Positions 36,550-45,864 of a DNA stretch of 64,000 nt are shown one piece after another. Under the pieces are notes generated by a model that was given only the letters and a program-made list of their open reading frames with translations, was not told the DNA's origin and ran no database searches. Each line of letters opens with the position of its first letter. Positions within the stretch are counted from its first letter, which is position 1. Made by a program: the position numbers and the translations under genes. The stretch covers positions 1 through 64,000 of the forward strand of contig NZ_FOCO01000006.1 of assembly GCF_900110135.1 (NCBI RefSeq). Reading direction: 5' to 3'. Source of the stretch: Pseudorhodobacter antarcticus. GTDB taxonomy: Bacteria; Pseudomonadota; Alphaproteobacteria; Rhodobacterales; Rhodobacteraceae.

Positions 36550-37127
36550 CCGCCAGCACGCCACGCCGCCCAATCTTCGGGGGTGTCCAGATCAGTTGTG
36601 GCATGGGCGTGGGGCAGGGTGACCTGTACCACGTCTGCGTCTGCCAACAGGGCGCGCGCGCCTGTGTCGCCTTGCAGCGCCAACAACGCCGCCCGTGCGC
36701 TGGGTGGAAAAATCACCGGGTGCCCCGGCACGCCAGCGGGGGTTACAGCGCGGTGTATCTGACCCGGGGTGGTGCGATACGCGTCGATCATGGCGCGCAG
36801 GTCGGCCCCGTCCACCTCTGGCATATCGGCCAGCAGCACCATGACTGCGCCCCCTTCGGGTAGGGTTGCAACACCCGCGCGCAAGGATGTGGCCATGCCC
36901 GTGCCCGCGTCCGGCACAGTGACCAAGTGCGCCTGCAAACCCACAAGTGCGGCGGCGCGCGCGGGGCGGTCGGGGGGCAGGGTCACTGTCACGCCCAGCC
37001 CGGATTGCAGGGCCATTTGCACCACATGCGCCAACAAGGGGCGGCCTTTTACGGGTTCCAGCAGCTTGTCCATGCCGCGCATGCGCCGTGATGCCCCCGC
37101 CGCCAAAATCAAAATCGCGATGTGCAT
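36546..37127 (-). CDS. MocA-like molybdenum cofactor nucleotidyltransferase family protein
   Basis: 193 residues from ATG 37127. The N-terminal IAILILAAGASRRMRGMDKLLEPV is the NTP-transferase signature (loop LAAGxSxRxGxxKL) of the MocA/CoxC group, which transfer CMP or similar to molybdopterin; the metal-binding LLADMPEVD and GVPGHPVIFPP also fit MocA. Xanthine dehydrogenase or CO dehydrogenase genes are not in the window, so specificity is open. Longer in-frame starts run into the G-run upstream and are unconserved. Confidence 0.85.
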   Translation of the reverse strand: MHIAILILAAGASRRMRGMDKLLEPVKGRPLLAHVVQMALQSGLGVTVTLPPDRPARAAALVGLQAHLVTVPDAGTGMATSLRAGVATLPEGGAVMVLLADMPEVDGADLRAMIDAYRTTPGQIHRAVTPAGVPGHPVIFPPSARAALLALQGDTGARALLADADVVQVTLPHAHATTDLDTPEDWAAWRAGG

Positions 37128-37639
37128 CCTGCCCCCCCCCCCGTTCCGCGTAACAGCATCACCATACCGCCGCCGCCCGCAATGCAAAGCGCAAAGCAAA
37201 GCCGTGCTAAAACGCGGCCCCGGCAAATTGACCATTGTAAAAGCAGCCATCCTGCCTTTATGGTCAGCACACGCGCACAGGGGTTTGCAAACGCCCAGTG
37301 CGCGCGACACATTCACGCCGTGATGCATTGGCTGGGCAGACCGCTCGGCGATGTCCCATCCCGGCGGATCACTGATCGGGCGGATGAATTGCCGCAAGAT
37401 CGTATCTTTGCCCGTCACGTCGTTGACAAAACGGGCCTTTCACATGGATGCAGCAATGCGTTCGGGATAAACCGCGATGCGCCGCGCTATGATATTGACC
37501 AAAGCTGACGGGGGGCCTTTGCGGCCAACCCTGCCGCTTTTGTCGCGCAGCCTCGCCCAGACAAGTCACCACTTCAGCGCACATCGTCCCCCCGGAAAGT
37601 TTCCGGCGCGGTGGGCGCGGCTGGGTGCTATGGAACAAA
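37128..37639. other. Divergent intergenic region and long RNase E leader
   Basis: 512 bases between mocA-like and rne starts with no supported gene. A run of eleven C (37132-37142) sits just upstream of the mocA-like start. The rest is expected to carry the rne promoter and a long 5' leader; in other bacteria such leaders let RNase E control its own mRNA, but I cannot see a defined structure here. Confidence 0.45.
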
Positions 37640-40324
37640 ATGGCCAAGAAAATGCTTATCGATGCCACCCATGCCGAGGAAACTCGGGTGGTTGTGGTGG
37701 ATGGAAACAAGGTTGAGGAATTCGACTTTGAAACCATCAACAAACGTCAGCTTGCTGGCAATATTTACCTTGCAAAGGTAACACGGGTCGAACCGTCGTT
37801 GCAGGCGGCCTTTGTCGATTACGGCGGAAATCGCCACGGGTTTTTGGCTTTTGCCGAAATCCACCCTGATTATTACCAAATCCCGATGGCCGACCGCCAA
37901 GCGCTGTTGGATGAGGAACGTGCGATTGCCCGCGCCGAGGAAGAGGATGAAAATGCCCGCGACGCAGGTCGCGATGGCGGCCGGGAGCAGGGTCGCGATG
38001 GGGGCCGGGATGGTGGCAAAGGCCGCCGTCAGCGCCGCCCGCGCGGTGGGTCCGCAGCGCAATCCGCGCAATCGGGTGATGCCGTAAAAACCGCCGAAAT
38101 CAGTGGCATGGATGTCGTTGATCTGGATGAAACCGACACTGATGCCGCCGTGGATGTGGTTGAAACCGCAACCGATGCGCAGGCTGACGTGTCGATTTTG
38201 CACAGGGCAGAGGTCCATGACGCGCCCGACAGCGATGAGGATGGCGATGCGCCGTTCCGCGCGATGGACACGGCATCCGACACCGACGACGACATCGAAT
38301 CCATCGCGGATGAAGATGTGTCTGAGGAAATTCGCGCCCCCCGCCGCCCCCGCGCGCGCCGCTATAAAATCCAAGAAGTGATCAAAGTTCGCCAGATTAT
38401 GCTGATCCAAGTGGTCAAGGAGGAGCGCGGCAATAAGGGCGCAGCGCTAACCACCTATCTGTCGCTGGCAGGCCGTTACTGTGTCTTGATGCCCAACACC
38501 GCGCGCGGTGGTGGCATTTCGCGCAAGATTACCCAAGCCAATGACCGCAAAAAGCTGAAAGAAATCGCGCAGGAAATCGTGGTGCCCGAAGGCGCTGGCC
38601 TGATTATCCGCACGGCGGGGGCCAAGCGCACCAAGCCCGAAATTCGCCGCGATTACGAATATCTGATGCGCTTGTGGGAACAGATCCGCGAATTGACATT
38701 GAAATCCATTGCCCCGGCTGCGATCTATGAAGAAGGCAATTTGATCAAACGCTCCATCCGCGACCTTTACAGCCGCGAGATTGACGAAGTGCTGGTGGAA
38801 GGCGCCGAAGGGTTCCGCGTCGCCAAGGATTTTATGCGCATGATCATGCCAACCCATGCCCGCGCCGTGCAGCCCTATAATGACCCCACGCCGCTGTTTG
38901 CGCGCTATCAAGTCGAAAGCTATCTGGCGGGGATGTTCAACCCCACCGTTCAGCTAAAATCGGGCGGTTACATCGTGATCGGCATCACCGAAGCGTTGGT
39001 GGCGATCGACGTCAACTCGGGCCGCGCGACCAAAGAAGGCTCGATCGAGGAAACCGCGACCAAAACCAACCTGGAGGCCGCCGAGGAGGTGGCCCGCCAA
39101 TTGCGCCTGCGCGATTTGGCTGGGTTGATTGTGATCGACTTTATCGACATGGAAGATCGTCGCAACAACGCCGCCGTTGAAAAGCGGTTGAAAGACAAGC
39201 TGAAAACCGATCGCGCGCGGATTCAGGTCGGCCGCATTTCCGGCTTTGGCCTGATGGAAATGAGCCGCCAACGCTTGCGCCCCGGCATGTTGGAAAGCAC
39301 CACCCAGCCTTGCGCGCATTGCCATGGCACGGGCCTTATCCGGTCCGATGACAGCATGGCGCTGACGATTTTGCGCGCGCTGGAGGAGGAGGGCACCCGC
39401 AAGCGCAGCAAAGAAGTGCTGCTGCGCGCACCCATCGCGGTGGTCAACTTCTTGATGAACCAAAAGCGCGAACATATCGCGATGATCGAGGCACGCTATG
39501 GCATGTCGGTGCGGGTCGAATGTGACCCCGCCATGATCAGCCCAGATTACACGATTGAAAAATTCAAAACCGCGCTGCGTGTGGTTTCGGAAAATTCGGG
39601 CGTGATTTCAGGCAATTCGTCGATGATGGGGGCCTATGTTGACGATATCGAGGATCCCGAAATCCCGACTGAAGAAGAAGAAAATTCAGAACCCGAAAGC
39701 GTAGACGCCGACGAGCCGCGCAGCGAAGCGCGGGCCGAGGCGCGCGGCGAAGAGGACCCGAAAGACGGGGGCCGCAAAAAGCGTCGTCGTCGTCGTCGTC
39801 GTCGTGGGGCCAATGGTGCCGATGAAAACGGGGATGATACCGGTGATCAGGATGGCGATGATGCCGACAGCGCGGATGGTGCGGCACCCGATGCGGCCAT
39901 TACGCCTGCGGTAGACGCGCCAGCCGATGAAGCGCCCAAAAAGCGCAGTAGGTCACGGACTCGCAAGCCAAAAGCTGACACGGCAGAGGGGGCAATAGCC
40001 GATGCAGGGGCCGCACCAGCGGTTGCAGACGCCGTGCCCGCAGCAGAGGCGGAGGCCCCAGCCGAAAAGCCAAAACCCCGCCGCGTGCGCAAGCCAAAAG
40101 TGGTGGCTGAGGTGGAAGCTGCATCAGAAGCGCCAGCCATGGTCGCAGCAGAGGTGGCGTCCGCGCCAGTTTCCGAACCGACCCCGCCGCCAGCGCCTAC
40201 GCCTGCCGTTGTGGTTGAGGCAGCCCCTGTGACCGCAGCAGGCCCCGCAGCCAAAGTGGTGGCACCCGTTGCAGACGCGGAAGAAAAACCACGTCGCAAA
40301 GGCTGGTGGAACTTGGGCCGCTAA
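37640..40324 (+). CDS. rne: Ribonuclease E
   Basis: 894 residues from ATG 37640. RNase E is the main endonuclease of mRNA decay and rRNA/tRNA processing. N-terminal catalytic part: MAKKMLIDATHAEETRV, an S1 domain (AFVDYGGNRHGFL) interrupted by a long acidic, Gly/Arg-rich insert (about 95-235) as in alphaproteobacteria, the DNase I-like site with metal Asp in AIDVNSGRATKEGS and VIDFIDMEDRRN, and the zinc link CAHCHGTG. The C-terminal scaffold is disordered with a polyarginine RNA-binding stretch (KKRRRRRRRRG) and an Ala/Pro/Lys tail ending in KGWWNLGR. A terminator follows. Confidence 0.96.
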   Translation: MAKKMLIDATHAEETRVVVVDGNKVEEFDFETINKRQLAGNIYLAKVTRVEPSLQAAFVDYGGNRHGFLAFAEIHPDYYQIPMADRQALLDEERAIARAEEEDENARDAGRDGGREQGRDGGRDGGKGRRQRRPRGGSAAQSAQSGDAVKTAEISGMDVVDLDETDTDAAVDVVETATDAQADVSILHRAEVHDAPDSDEDGDAPFRAMDTASDTDDDIESIADEDVSEEIRAPRRPRARRYKIQEVIKVRQIMLIQVVKEERGNKGAALTTYLSLAGRYCVLMPNTARGGGISRKITQANDRKKLKEIAQEIVVPEGAGLIIRTAGAKRTKPEIRRDYEYLMRLWEQIRELTLKSIAPAAIYEEGNLIKRSIRDLYSREIDEVLVEGAEGFRVAKDFMRMIMPTHARAVQPYNDPTPLFARYQVESYLAGMFNPTVQLKSGGYIVIGITEALVAIDVNSGRATKEGSIEETATKTNLEAAEEVARQLRLRDLAGLIVIDFIDMEDRRNNAAVEKRLKDKLKTDRARIQVGRISGFGLMEMSRQRLRPGMLESTTQPCAHCHGTGLIRSDDSMALTILRALEEEGTRKRSKEVLLRAPIAVVNFLMNQKREHIAMIEARYGMSVRVECDPAMISPDYTIEKFKTALRVVSENSGVISGNSSMMGAYVDDIEDPEIPTEEEENSEPESVDADEPRSEARAEARGEEDPKDGGRKKRRRRRRRRGANGADENGDDTGDQDGDDADSADGAAPDAAITPAVDAPADEAPKKRSRSRTRKPKADTAEGAIADAGAAPAVADAVPAAEAEAPAEKPKPRRVRKPKVVAEVEAASEAPAMVAAEVASAPVSEPTPPPAPTPAVVVEAAPVTAAGPAAKVVAPVADAEEKPRRKGWWNLGR

Positions 40325-40343
40325 CCGCAGCACATAAAACCCC

Positions 40344-40374
40344 AAAAGGCGCGGGCCAACCCCCGCGCCTTTTT
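40344..40374 (+). terminator. Rho-independent terminator after rne
   Basis: AAAAGGCGCGGG (40344-40355) pairs with CCCGCGCCTTTT (40362-40373), 6-base loop, ending in a T run; 20 bases after the rne stop. Confidence 0.88.
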
Positions 40375-40471
40375 CCATATCTGCCCCTTGGCCACGCGAA
40401 CGTGACCATCTGCCCTGCTGACGCAGCCAACCATTCGGGCTAGACCAATAGGGCAAGCAAAAGGAAGCGCC

Positions 40472-41221
40472 ATGATCGGAATTGACCTTATCGACGCCAG
40501 TCTGGCACCTGCGATGCTTGTGGCTTTGTTGGCGGGCGTTTTGTCGTTCCTGTCGCCTTGCGTGTTGCCGATTGTGCCGCCCTACCTTGCCTATATGGGC
40601 GGGATCAGCATGGGCGAGATGAAGGCCGGCACCGCCCGCCGCCGTGTTCTGCTGCCTGCAATTTTCTTTGTGCTGGGCCTGTCGACGGTGTTCCTTTTCC
40701 TTGGCTTCACCGCCTCTGTGTTTGGAACATTTTTTCTGCAATATCAAGATATTCTGTCCAAAGTATCGGGCGTTGTGGTCATCATATTTGGCCTGCATTT
40801 CTTGGGCGTTTTCCGCATTTCCATCCTTGATCGTGAGGCGCGGCTGGACGCGGGCGACCGCGGCGGATCGGCCTTTGGCGCATATCTTTTGGGCCTCGCC
40901 TTTGCTTTTGGCTGGACGCCATGCATCGGCCCGCAATTGGGTGCGATTTTGTCCATCGCAGCCAGTGAGGCCAGCCTGACCCGCGGCACCACGCTGCTTG
41001 GCGTCTATGCTTTGGGTTTGGGGCTGCCGTTTATCCTTGCTGCCATGTTTATCGAACGCGCTGTTGGTGTCATGGCCCGGCTGAAACGCCATATGAAGGC
41101 GATTGAACGGGCGATGGGTGTTTTGCTGATTATCGTTGGCGTGGCCCTGCTGACAGGTGCGTTTTCGGCGTTTTCGTTCTGGCTTTTGGAAACCTTCCCC
41201 ATCCTTAGCAGGCTGGGCTGA
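40472..41221 (+). CDS. ccdA: Cytochrome c biogenesis protein CcdA
   Basis: 249 residues with six predicted membrane helices. It carries electrons across the inner membrane to periplasmic thioredoxin-like proteins for haem c attachment. The two redox cysteines are in SFLSPCVLPIVPPY and FGWTPCIGPQLG. ATG 40472 follows AAAGGAAGCG. Own transcription unit between two terminator/promoter gaps. Confidence 0.95.
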   Translation: MIGIDLIDASLAPAMLVALLAGVLSFLSPCVLPIVPPYLAYMGGISMGEMKAGTARRRVLLPAIFFVLGLSTVFLFLGFTASVFGTFFLQYQDILSKVSGVVVIIFGLHFLGVFRISILDREARLDAGDRGGSAFGAYLLGLAFAFGWTPCIGPQLGAILSIAASEASLTRGTTLLGVYALGLGLPFILAAMFIERAVGVMARLKRHMKAIERAMGVLLIIVGVALLTGAFSAFSFWLLETFPILSRLG

Positions 41222-41292
41222 CCTTTCCCCCTAATTTTGCCCAATTTCGCGGTATACTGCGGTAAGGGAAAAAGACGGGACGCAGGGGCATT

Positions 41293-42522
41293 ATGACAAC
41301 AGATCCTTCACACTCCACGGGCAGTGTTGCGCGCCGCCGCGTGTTCTACATTCCCGGTTATGACCCGTTTCATCCGCGCCGATACCGCGAATTGTACCGC
41401 AAGGAAGGCGCCGAGCAGGCGGCGATTTCTGACTATGCGCTTGATCTGAAACCCAAAGCGGGTGGCGGGGCTTATGGTTGGCAGGTTGCATCGCAGATTG
41501 GGGGGGCAGATGTTGCGGCCCAAGTGGAGGTGTTGGTTTGGTCCGATATCGTTAAGGATTCGATGGCGACCGGGATCGTCGTGACCTATGTGCAACTGGT
41601 CAAAACCGCGTGGATTTATATTACCTCTGGCGCGTTGTTTCGTTTGATGCGGCTGCGCAAGGGGCCTGTGATTGCAGCGCTTTATCCGTTGGTATTTTTG
41701 CTGGGGCAGCTTGGTTTGGCCGCTTTGGTGGTGCGGTTGGGCGTGGCTTTTGGGATGGCGTTTTTGCCAATGGGCGGGCTGTTGGGCCTTGGTGTTGGTG
41801 CGGTGCTGGCCGTGGCCTTGCTGCATTGGTTTCGCCGGGTCGATAATAAGGTTTTTGCCTATTATCTTATGCATGACTATGCCTATTCCGCGCAATTCAA
41901 CGGTGCCAACCCGCCAGAGTTGGAGGAGCGCATGGCGGATTTTGGCATCGCGATCGCCGCCGCTTTGACCCATGATGTTGAGGAGGTTTTGGTGGTCGGT
42001 CACTCCTCGGGCGTGCATATCGGGGTGTCGGTTTTGGCCGATCTTATTCGCGCGGGGCGGGTGCCTGCGGGCGGTCCGGCGCTGTCGTTTTTGTCGCTGG
42101 GGCAAGTGGTGCCGATGGTGTCGTTTTTGCCTGACGCCCATCGTTTGCGCGCGGATTTGGCGTTTCTTTCCGCGTCAGATGCGCTGGTTTGGGTCGATGT
42201 GACCGCCCCCGGCGATGGGTGTGCGTTTGCTTTGTGTGACCCCGTGGCCGTGTCGGGGGTGGCCCCGGTGGGGCAGCGCTGGCCGCTGGTGTTTTCGGCG
42301 GCCTTCACGCAAACCTTGTCGCCTCAGCGGTGGCGAGAGTTGCGCTGGCGTTTTTTCCGGCTGCATTTTCAGTATCTTTGCGCGTTTGATCGCCCGCGTG
42401 ACTATGATTATTTTCAGATCACGGCGGGGCCGTTGACCCTTAACGCGCGCTATGCGGGGCGGGGCGCGTCGGCGCAGCGGATCACGCGGGCCGTGAACAA
42501 ATATACGTCGGTGGTGCCATGA
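41293..42522 (+). CDS. Membrane protein with alpha/beta-hydrolase-like GHSSG motif, unknown function
   Basis: 409 residues; ATG 41293 follows AGGGGC. N-terminal cytosolic part (RRVFYIPGYDPFHPRRY resembles the first strand and oxyanion region of lipase-like hydrolases), two hydrophobic segments at about 125-180 and then a domain with the nucleophile elbow VLVVGHSSGVHIG followed by alternating strands and helices. This suggests a membrane-bound lipase or esterase; the acid and His residues cannot be assigned safely. Its stop overlaps the P450 start (ATGA), so the two are likely to act together, possibly on a lipid substrate. Confidence 0.7.
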   Translation: MTTDPSHSTGSVARRRVFYIPGYDPFHPRRYRELYRKEGAEQAAISDYALDLKPKAGGGAYGWQVASQIGGADVAAQVEVLVWSDIVKDSMATGIVVTYVQLVKTAWIYITSGALFRLMRLRKGPVIAALYPLVFLLGQLGLAALVVRLGVAFGMAFLPMGGLLGLGVGAVLAVALLHWFRRVDNKVFAYYLMHDYAYSAQFNGANPPELEERMADFGIAIAAALTHDVEEVLVVGHSSGVHIGVSVLADLIRAGRVPAGGPALSFLSLGQVVPMVSFLPDAHRLRADLAFLSASDALVWVDVTAPGDGCAFALCDPVAVSGVAPVGQRWPLVFSAAFTQTLSPQRWRELRWRFFRLHFQYLCAFDRPRDYDYFQITAGPLTLNARYAGRGASAQRITRAVNKYTSVVP

Positions 42523-43850
42523 TCCCGCCGAAACCCGTGGCCCGGCCCGATAAAGTGTCGCTGTGGCGGTATATGAAACTGTTTCGGGCAGATATTCTAT
42601 CGGCCCAGCCCGCGCGGCTTTATCGCGCGTGGATGGCCGAATTTCGCACGCCGTTTTTCCGCAGCTATTTGTGCAATGATCCGGCGCTGGTGCGGCGGGT
42701 TTTAAACGAGCGGCCCGATGATTTCCCCAAATCGAACCGGATTGGTGAAGGGCTGCGGCCGTTGTTGGGCAATTCGGTTTTTGTGACGAATGGTGAGGTT
42801 TGGAAACGGCAGCGGCGCATTATTGACCCGGCGTTTGAAGGGGGGCGGGTGAAATCGACCTTTCCGGCCATGGTTGCGGCGGGGCAGGCGATGGCTGCCC
42901 GGATGCGGCCCGGCGTGCAAGATATTGAGCCGGAGATGAGCCACGCGGCGGCGGATGTGATTTTTCGCACGCTGTTTTCCATCCCCATTGAACATGCCAT
43001 CGCGGCGGAGGTTTTTGATCAATTCCGCGCCTATCAGCGGGCGCAGCCGATCTTGAATTTGGCGGCGTTTTTGCCGCTGCCGCGCTGGTTTCCGCGCTTT
43101 CATTCGCGCCAAACCAAGGCCACGGCGGCGCGGATTAGGGGGTTGATCCGGGAGTTGACCGAAGGACGGGCGGCCCAGATTTTGGCGGGCACCGCGCCCA
43201 AGGATTTGGCGACCAAGATTATGACCACGCCGGACCCGGTGACGGGAGAGGTGTTTGGGACGGAAGAAATGATTGATCAGGTCGCGATCTTTTTCCTTGC
43301 GGGGCATGAAACGAGTGCATCGGCGTTGGGGTGGGCGCTGTATTTGCTGGCGATGGATCAGCGTGTGCAGGACCGCGTTGCGCAGGAGGCGAGGGGGGCG
43401 GATTTTGGCGCGATGGGGGGGCTGAAATTCAGCCGCGATGTGTTTCGCGAGGCGCTGCGATTGTACCCGCCGGTGCCGATGATGGTGCGCGAAAATGCCT
43501 GCCCTGAGGAGTTTCGCGGGCGCAGGGTGAGGCCGGGCGGGCAGGTTGTGTTGAGCCCGTGGCATTTGCATCGGCATGAGCGGATTTGGGACCGGCCGGA
43601 TGAATTTGACCCTGACCGCTGGCAGACGGAGGCGGGGAAAGGCTGTGCCCGCGAGGCATTTATTCCGTTTTCAAGCGGGGCGCGGGTTTGTCCGGGGGCG
43701 GGGTTTGCGATGGTGGAGGGGCCTTTGTTGTTGGCCATGATGGTGCGGGATTTTCGGTTTGAACTGGTGGCGGGCAAAGTGCCGGTGCCTGTGGCCCATT
43801 TGACGGTGCGGGCGCGGGACGGGATTTGGTTGGATGTGAAACCGCGATAG
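42519..43850 (+). CDS. Cytochrome P450
   Basis: 443 residues. Haem ligand Cys about 391 in FSSGARVCPGAGF, I-helix oxygen-activation motif AGHETSAS, ExxR motif as EALR, and the PERF-like region PDEFDPDRW. No membrane anchor. Redox partner genes (ferredoxin, reductase) are not adjacent. Overall it looks like the class with fatty acid or terpenoid hydroxylating relatives, but the substrate cannot be read from sequence. It is co-translated with the GHSSG protein. Confidence 0.93.
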   Translation: MIPPKPVARPDKVSLWRYMKLFRADILSAQPARLYRAWMAEFRTPFFRSYLCNDPALVRRVLNERPDDFPKSNRIGEGLRPLLGNSVFVTNGEVWKRQRRIIDPAFEGGRVKSTFPAMVAAGQAMAARMRPGVQDIEPEMSHAAADVIFRTLFSIPIEHAIAAEVFDQFRAYQRAQPILNLAAFLPLPRWFPRFHSRQTKATAARIRGLIRELTEGRAAQILAGTAPKDLATKIMTTPDPVTGEVFGTEEMIDQVAIFFLAGHETSASALGWALYLLAMDQRVQDRVAQEARGADFGAMGGLKFSRDVFREALRLYPPVPMMVRENACPEEFRGRRVRPGGQVVLSPWHLHRHERIWDRPDEFDPDRWQTEAGKGCAREAFIPFSSGARVCPGAGFAMVEGPLLLAMMVRDFRFELVAGKVPVPVAHLTVRARDGIWLDVKPR

Positions 43851-43950
43851 CATCGCGCGCGATGCGGCGGGTAAGGTGTTGTATTCGCGGTATTTGATTT
43901 TTTTGTTAAGCTTATATTAGGGTTTGGATCGCGGTTTTGGCAGGGTGAGA

Positions 43951-43968
43951 GTCGGGGTGAACCCCGAC
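43951..43968. repeat. Perfect 18-base palindromic hairpin after the RHH gene
   Basis: GTCGGGGT-GA-ACCCCGAC: two 8-bp perfect arms with a 2-base loop, directly after the minus-strand RHH stop codon. The sequence resembles short palindromic repeats I recall as frequent between rhodobacterial genes; it may protect or end the fumC operon mRNA. Confidence 0.65.
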
Positions 43969-44199
43969 CTACGGGGCGTTTTTGTAATGGTTTAGAATAT
44001 AAACGCGGATGGCGGAGGCGAGGCCGATGGTGGTTTGGCGTTGCTCGTCAATCTCAATCGCCAAGGCGTTTATCGTGAGGTCGCGAGCGGTGGCGATGTC
44101 GCGAAAGGCGGTCCAAAATTCAGCCTCGAGTGATACCGACGTGCGGTGGCCGCGCAGGGTGAGGGAGTGTTTGACGGGGCGTTCTGGGGCGCGGCTCAT
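43969..44199 (-). CDS. Ribbon-helix-helix domain protein
   Basis: 76 residues, ATG overlapping the DUF4169 stop. The core KHSLTLRGHRTSVSLEAEFW plus FRDIATARDLTINALAIEID fits the RHH_4 type: a beta strand followed by two helices that dimerise and bind DNA. It ends the fumC-DUF4169-RHH operon and is likely a small regulator or adaptor; its target is unknown. Confidence 0.88.
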   Translation of the reverse strand: MSRAPERPVKHSLTLRGHRTSVSLEAEFWTAFRDIATARDLTINALAIEIDEQRQTTIGLASAIRVYILNHYKNAP

Positions 44200-44381
44200 G
44201 TCTTGTCGTCCAGTGCGTGCCCGTCCAATGTGCGGTTGGCGCGGTCGGCGGTGGATTTTTCGGCGGCTTTTTTGGCCTTGGTGCGGCCAAATTTGGCGGC
44301 GTTGGCATCAGCCTGCGCGCGGGCCAAGGATTTTTCCTTAGCCTTTTTTGTTGCGCGCAGGTTGATGATTTGTGCGGACAA
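44196..44381 (-). CDS. DUF4169 family protein
   Basis: 61 residues starting at TTG 44381, three bases after the fumC stop; AAGGG lies about eight bases upstream, inside the end of fumC. Lys/Ala-rich helix with the family core DANAAKFGRTKAKK and C-terminal LDGH. Function unknown; the fumC-DUF4169-RHH order is, to my knowledge, conserved in alphaproteobacteria. Confidence 0.85.
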   Translation of the reverse strand: MSAQIINLRATKKAKEKSLARAQADANAAKFGRTKAKKAAEKSTADRANRTLDGHALDDKT

Positions 44382-44384
44382 AAT

Positions 44385-45779
44385 TTAACCCTTTGGCCCG
44401 ATCATATCTTCGGGCCGCACCACGCGGTCAAAGGTTTCACCATCGACCAGACCCAGCGCAATCGCCTCTTCACGCAGGGTCGTGCCGTTTTTATGCGCGG
44501 TTTTGGCGACTTTGGTGGCGTTGTCATAGCCGATGGTGGGGGCCAAAGCGGTCACCAGCATCAGCGATTCCTTCATCAGCTTGTCGATGCGCGGGATGTT
44601 GGCTTGGGTGCCGACCACCATGTTATCGGTGAAGGACCCCGCCGCATCGCCCAAAAGCTGCATGGATTGCAACAGGTTATAGGACATCATCGGGTTATAG
44701 ACGTTGAGTTCAAAATGTCCCTGCGAGCCTGCGAAGCCGATGGCGGCATCATTGCCCATGACATGGGCGCAGACCATTGTCAGCGCCTCGGCCTGGGTTG
44801 GGTTCACTTTGCCGGGCATGATGGACGAACCCGGTTCGTTTTCGGGCAAGATTAATTCGCCAAGGCCGGAACGCGGACCGGAGCCGAGGAGGCGAAGATC
44901 GTTCGCGATTTTGAACAGGGAGCCTGCAACGGTTTTCAAAGCGCCCGACATCATCACCATCGCGTCATGGGCGGCGAGGGATTCGAATTTATTGGGGGCG
45001 GTCACGAAGGGCAAATCGGTGATGGCCGCGATTTCCGCGGCCACGCGCGTGTCCCAGCCGACGCGGGTGTTGAGGCCGGTGCCGACGGCGGTGCCGCCTT
45101 GGGCCAGTTCATAAATATCGGGCAGGCAGGCGTTGACGCGCTGGATGCCCTTGGCAACTTGGTGGGCGTAGCCGGAAAATTCCTGACCCAAGGTCAAAGG
45201 CGTCGCATCTTGGGTATGAGTGCGGCCAATTTTGATGATGTCTTTGAATTCGTTTTGTTTTGCGACGAGGGCCGCGTGCAGTTTGTGCAGGCCGGGCAGC
45301 AAAACATCGCGGGCCATCATGCCAGTGGCCACATGCATGGCGGTGGGAAATGTGTCGTTGGATGATTGGCCCATGTTGACGTGATCATTGGGGTGGACGG
45401 GTTTTTTGGAGCCCATCACGCCGCCGAGCATTTCAATGGCGCGGTTTGAGATAACTTCGTTCGCGTTCATGTTGGACTGGGTGCCGGAGCCGGTTTGCCA
45501 GACGACCAATGGAAAGTTGTCATCAAACTTGCCGTCAATCACCTCTTGGGCCGCGTTTGAAATAGTGTCGGCGAGGTCGGCGGGCATATCGCCTTGGACT
45601 TTGTTCACGCGGGCGCAGGCCTGTTTGATCACGCCCAAAGCGCGAATGATTGCAACGGGTTGACGTTCCCAGCCGATGGGAAAGTTTTGGATGGAGCGCT
45701 GGGTTTGGGCACCCCAATATTTGTCAGCGGGGACATCAAGGGGGCCAAAGCTGTCGGTTTCAACACGGATCGCGGACAT
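44385..45779 (-). CDS. fumC: Fumarate hydratase class II
   Basis: 464 residues from ATG 45779, with GGAGGAAAG just upstream; the longer frame to 45968 is unconserved. Iron-free fumarase of the TCA cycle. Seen: N-terminal [20 protein letters not shown], substrate-binding [11 protein letters not shown], active-site His region [15 protein letters not shown], and the superfamily signature [11 protein letters not shown]. First gene of the operon with DUF4169 and RHH proteins. Confidence 0.97.
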   Translation of the reverse strand: MSAIRVETDSFGPLDVPADKYWGAQTQRSIQNFPIGWERQPVAIIRALGVIKQACARVNKVQGDMPADLADTISNAAQEVIDGKFDDNFPLVVWQTGSGTQSNMNANEVISNRAIEMLGGVMGSKKPVHPNDHVNMGQSSNDTFPTAMHVATGMMARDVLLPGLHKLHAALVAKQNEFKDIIKIGRTHTQDATPLTLGQEFSGYAHQVAKGIQRVNACLPDIYELAQGGTAVGTGLNTRVGWDTRVAAEIAAITDLPFVTAPNKFESLAAHDAMVMMSGALKTVAGSLFKIANDLRLLGSGPRSGLGELILPENEPGSSIMPGKVNPTQAEALTMVCAHVMGNDAAIGFAGSQGHFELNVYNPMMSYNLLQSMQLLGDAAGSFTDNMVVGTQANIPRIDKLMKESLMLVTALAPTIGYDNATKVAKTAHKNGTTLREEAIALGLVDGETFDRVVRPEDMIGPKG

Positions 45780-45864
45780 CGAACTTTCCTCCAAAAAATT
45801 TGCGTCTTTGTAGGGGGATGCGGGGGGGAAAGCAATTGGTATGCGGAGGTATACCGTTTGAGCT

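Noticed and set aside
37132-37142. C11 tract upstream of the mocA-like gene as a phase-variation switch
   Set aside because: It is outside the frame and the gene is a housekeeping-type enzyme; on the minus strand it simply forms a G-rich ribosome-binding region. Length variation between reads would reopen this.
37122-37508. 128-codon plus-strand frame in the rne leader
   Set aside because: Starts inside the mocA-like gene on the other strand, no ribosome site, Pro/Arg/Ser-rich with no domain.
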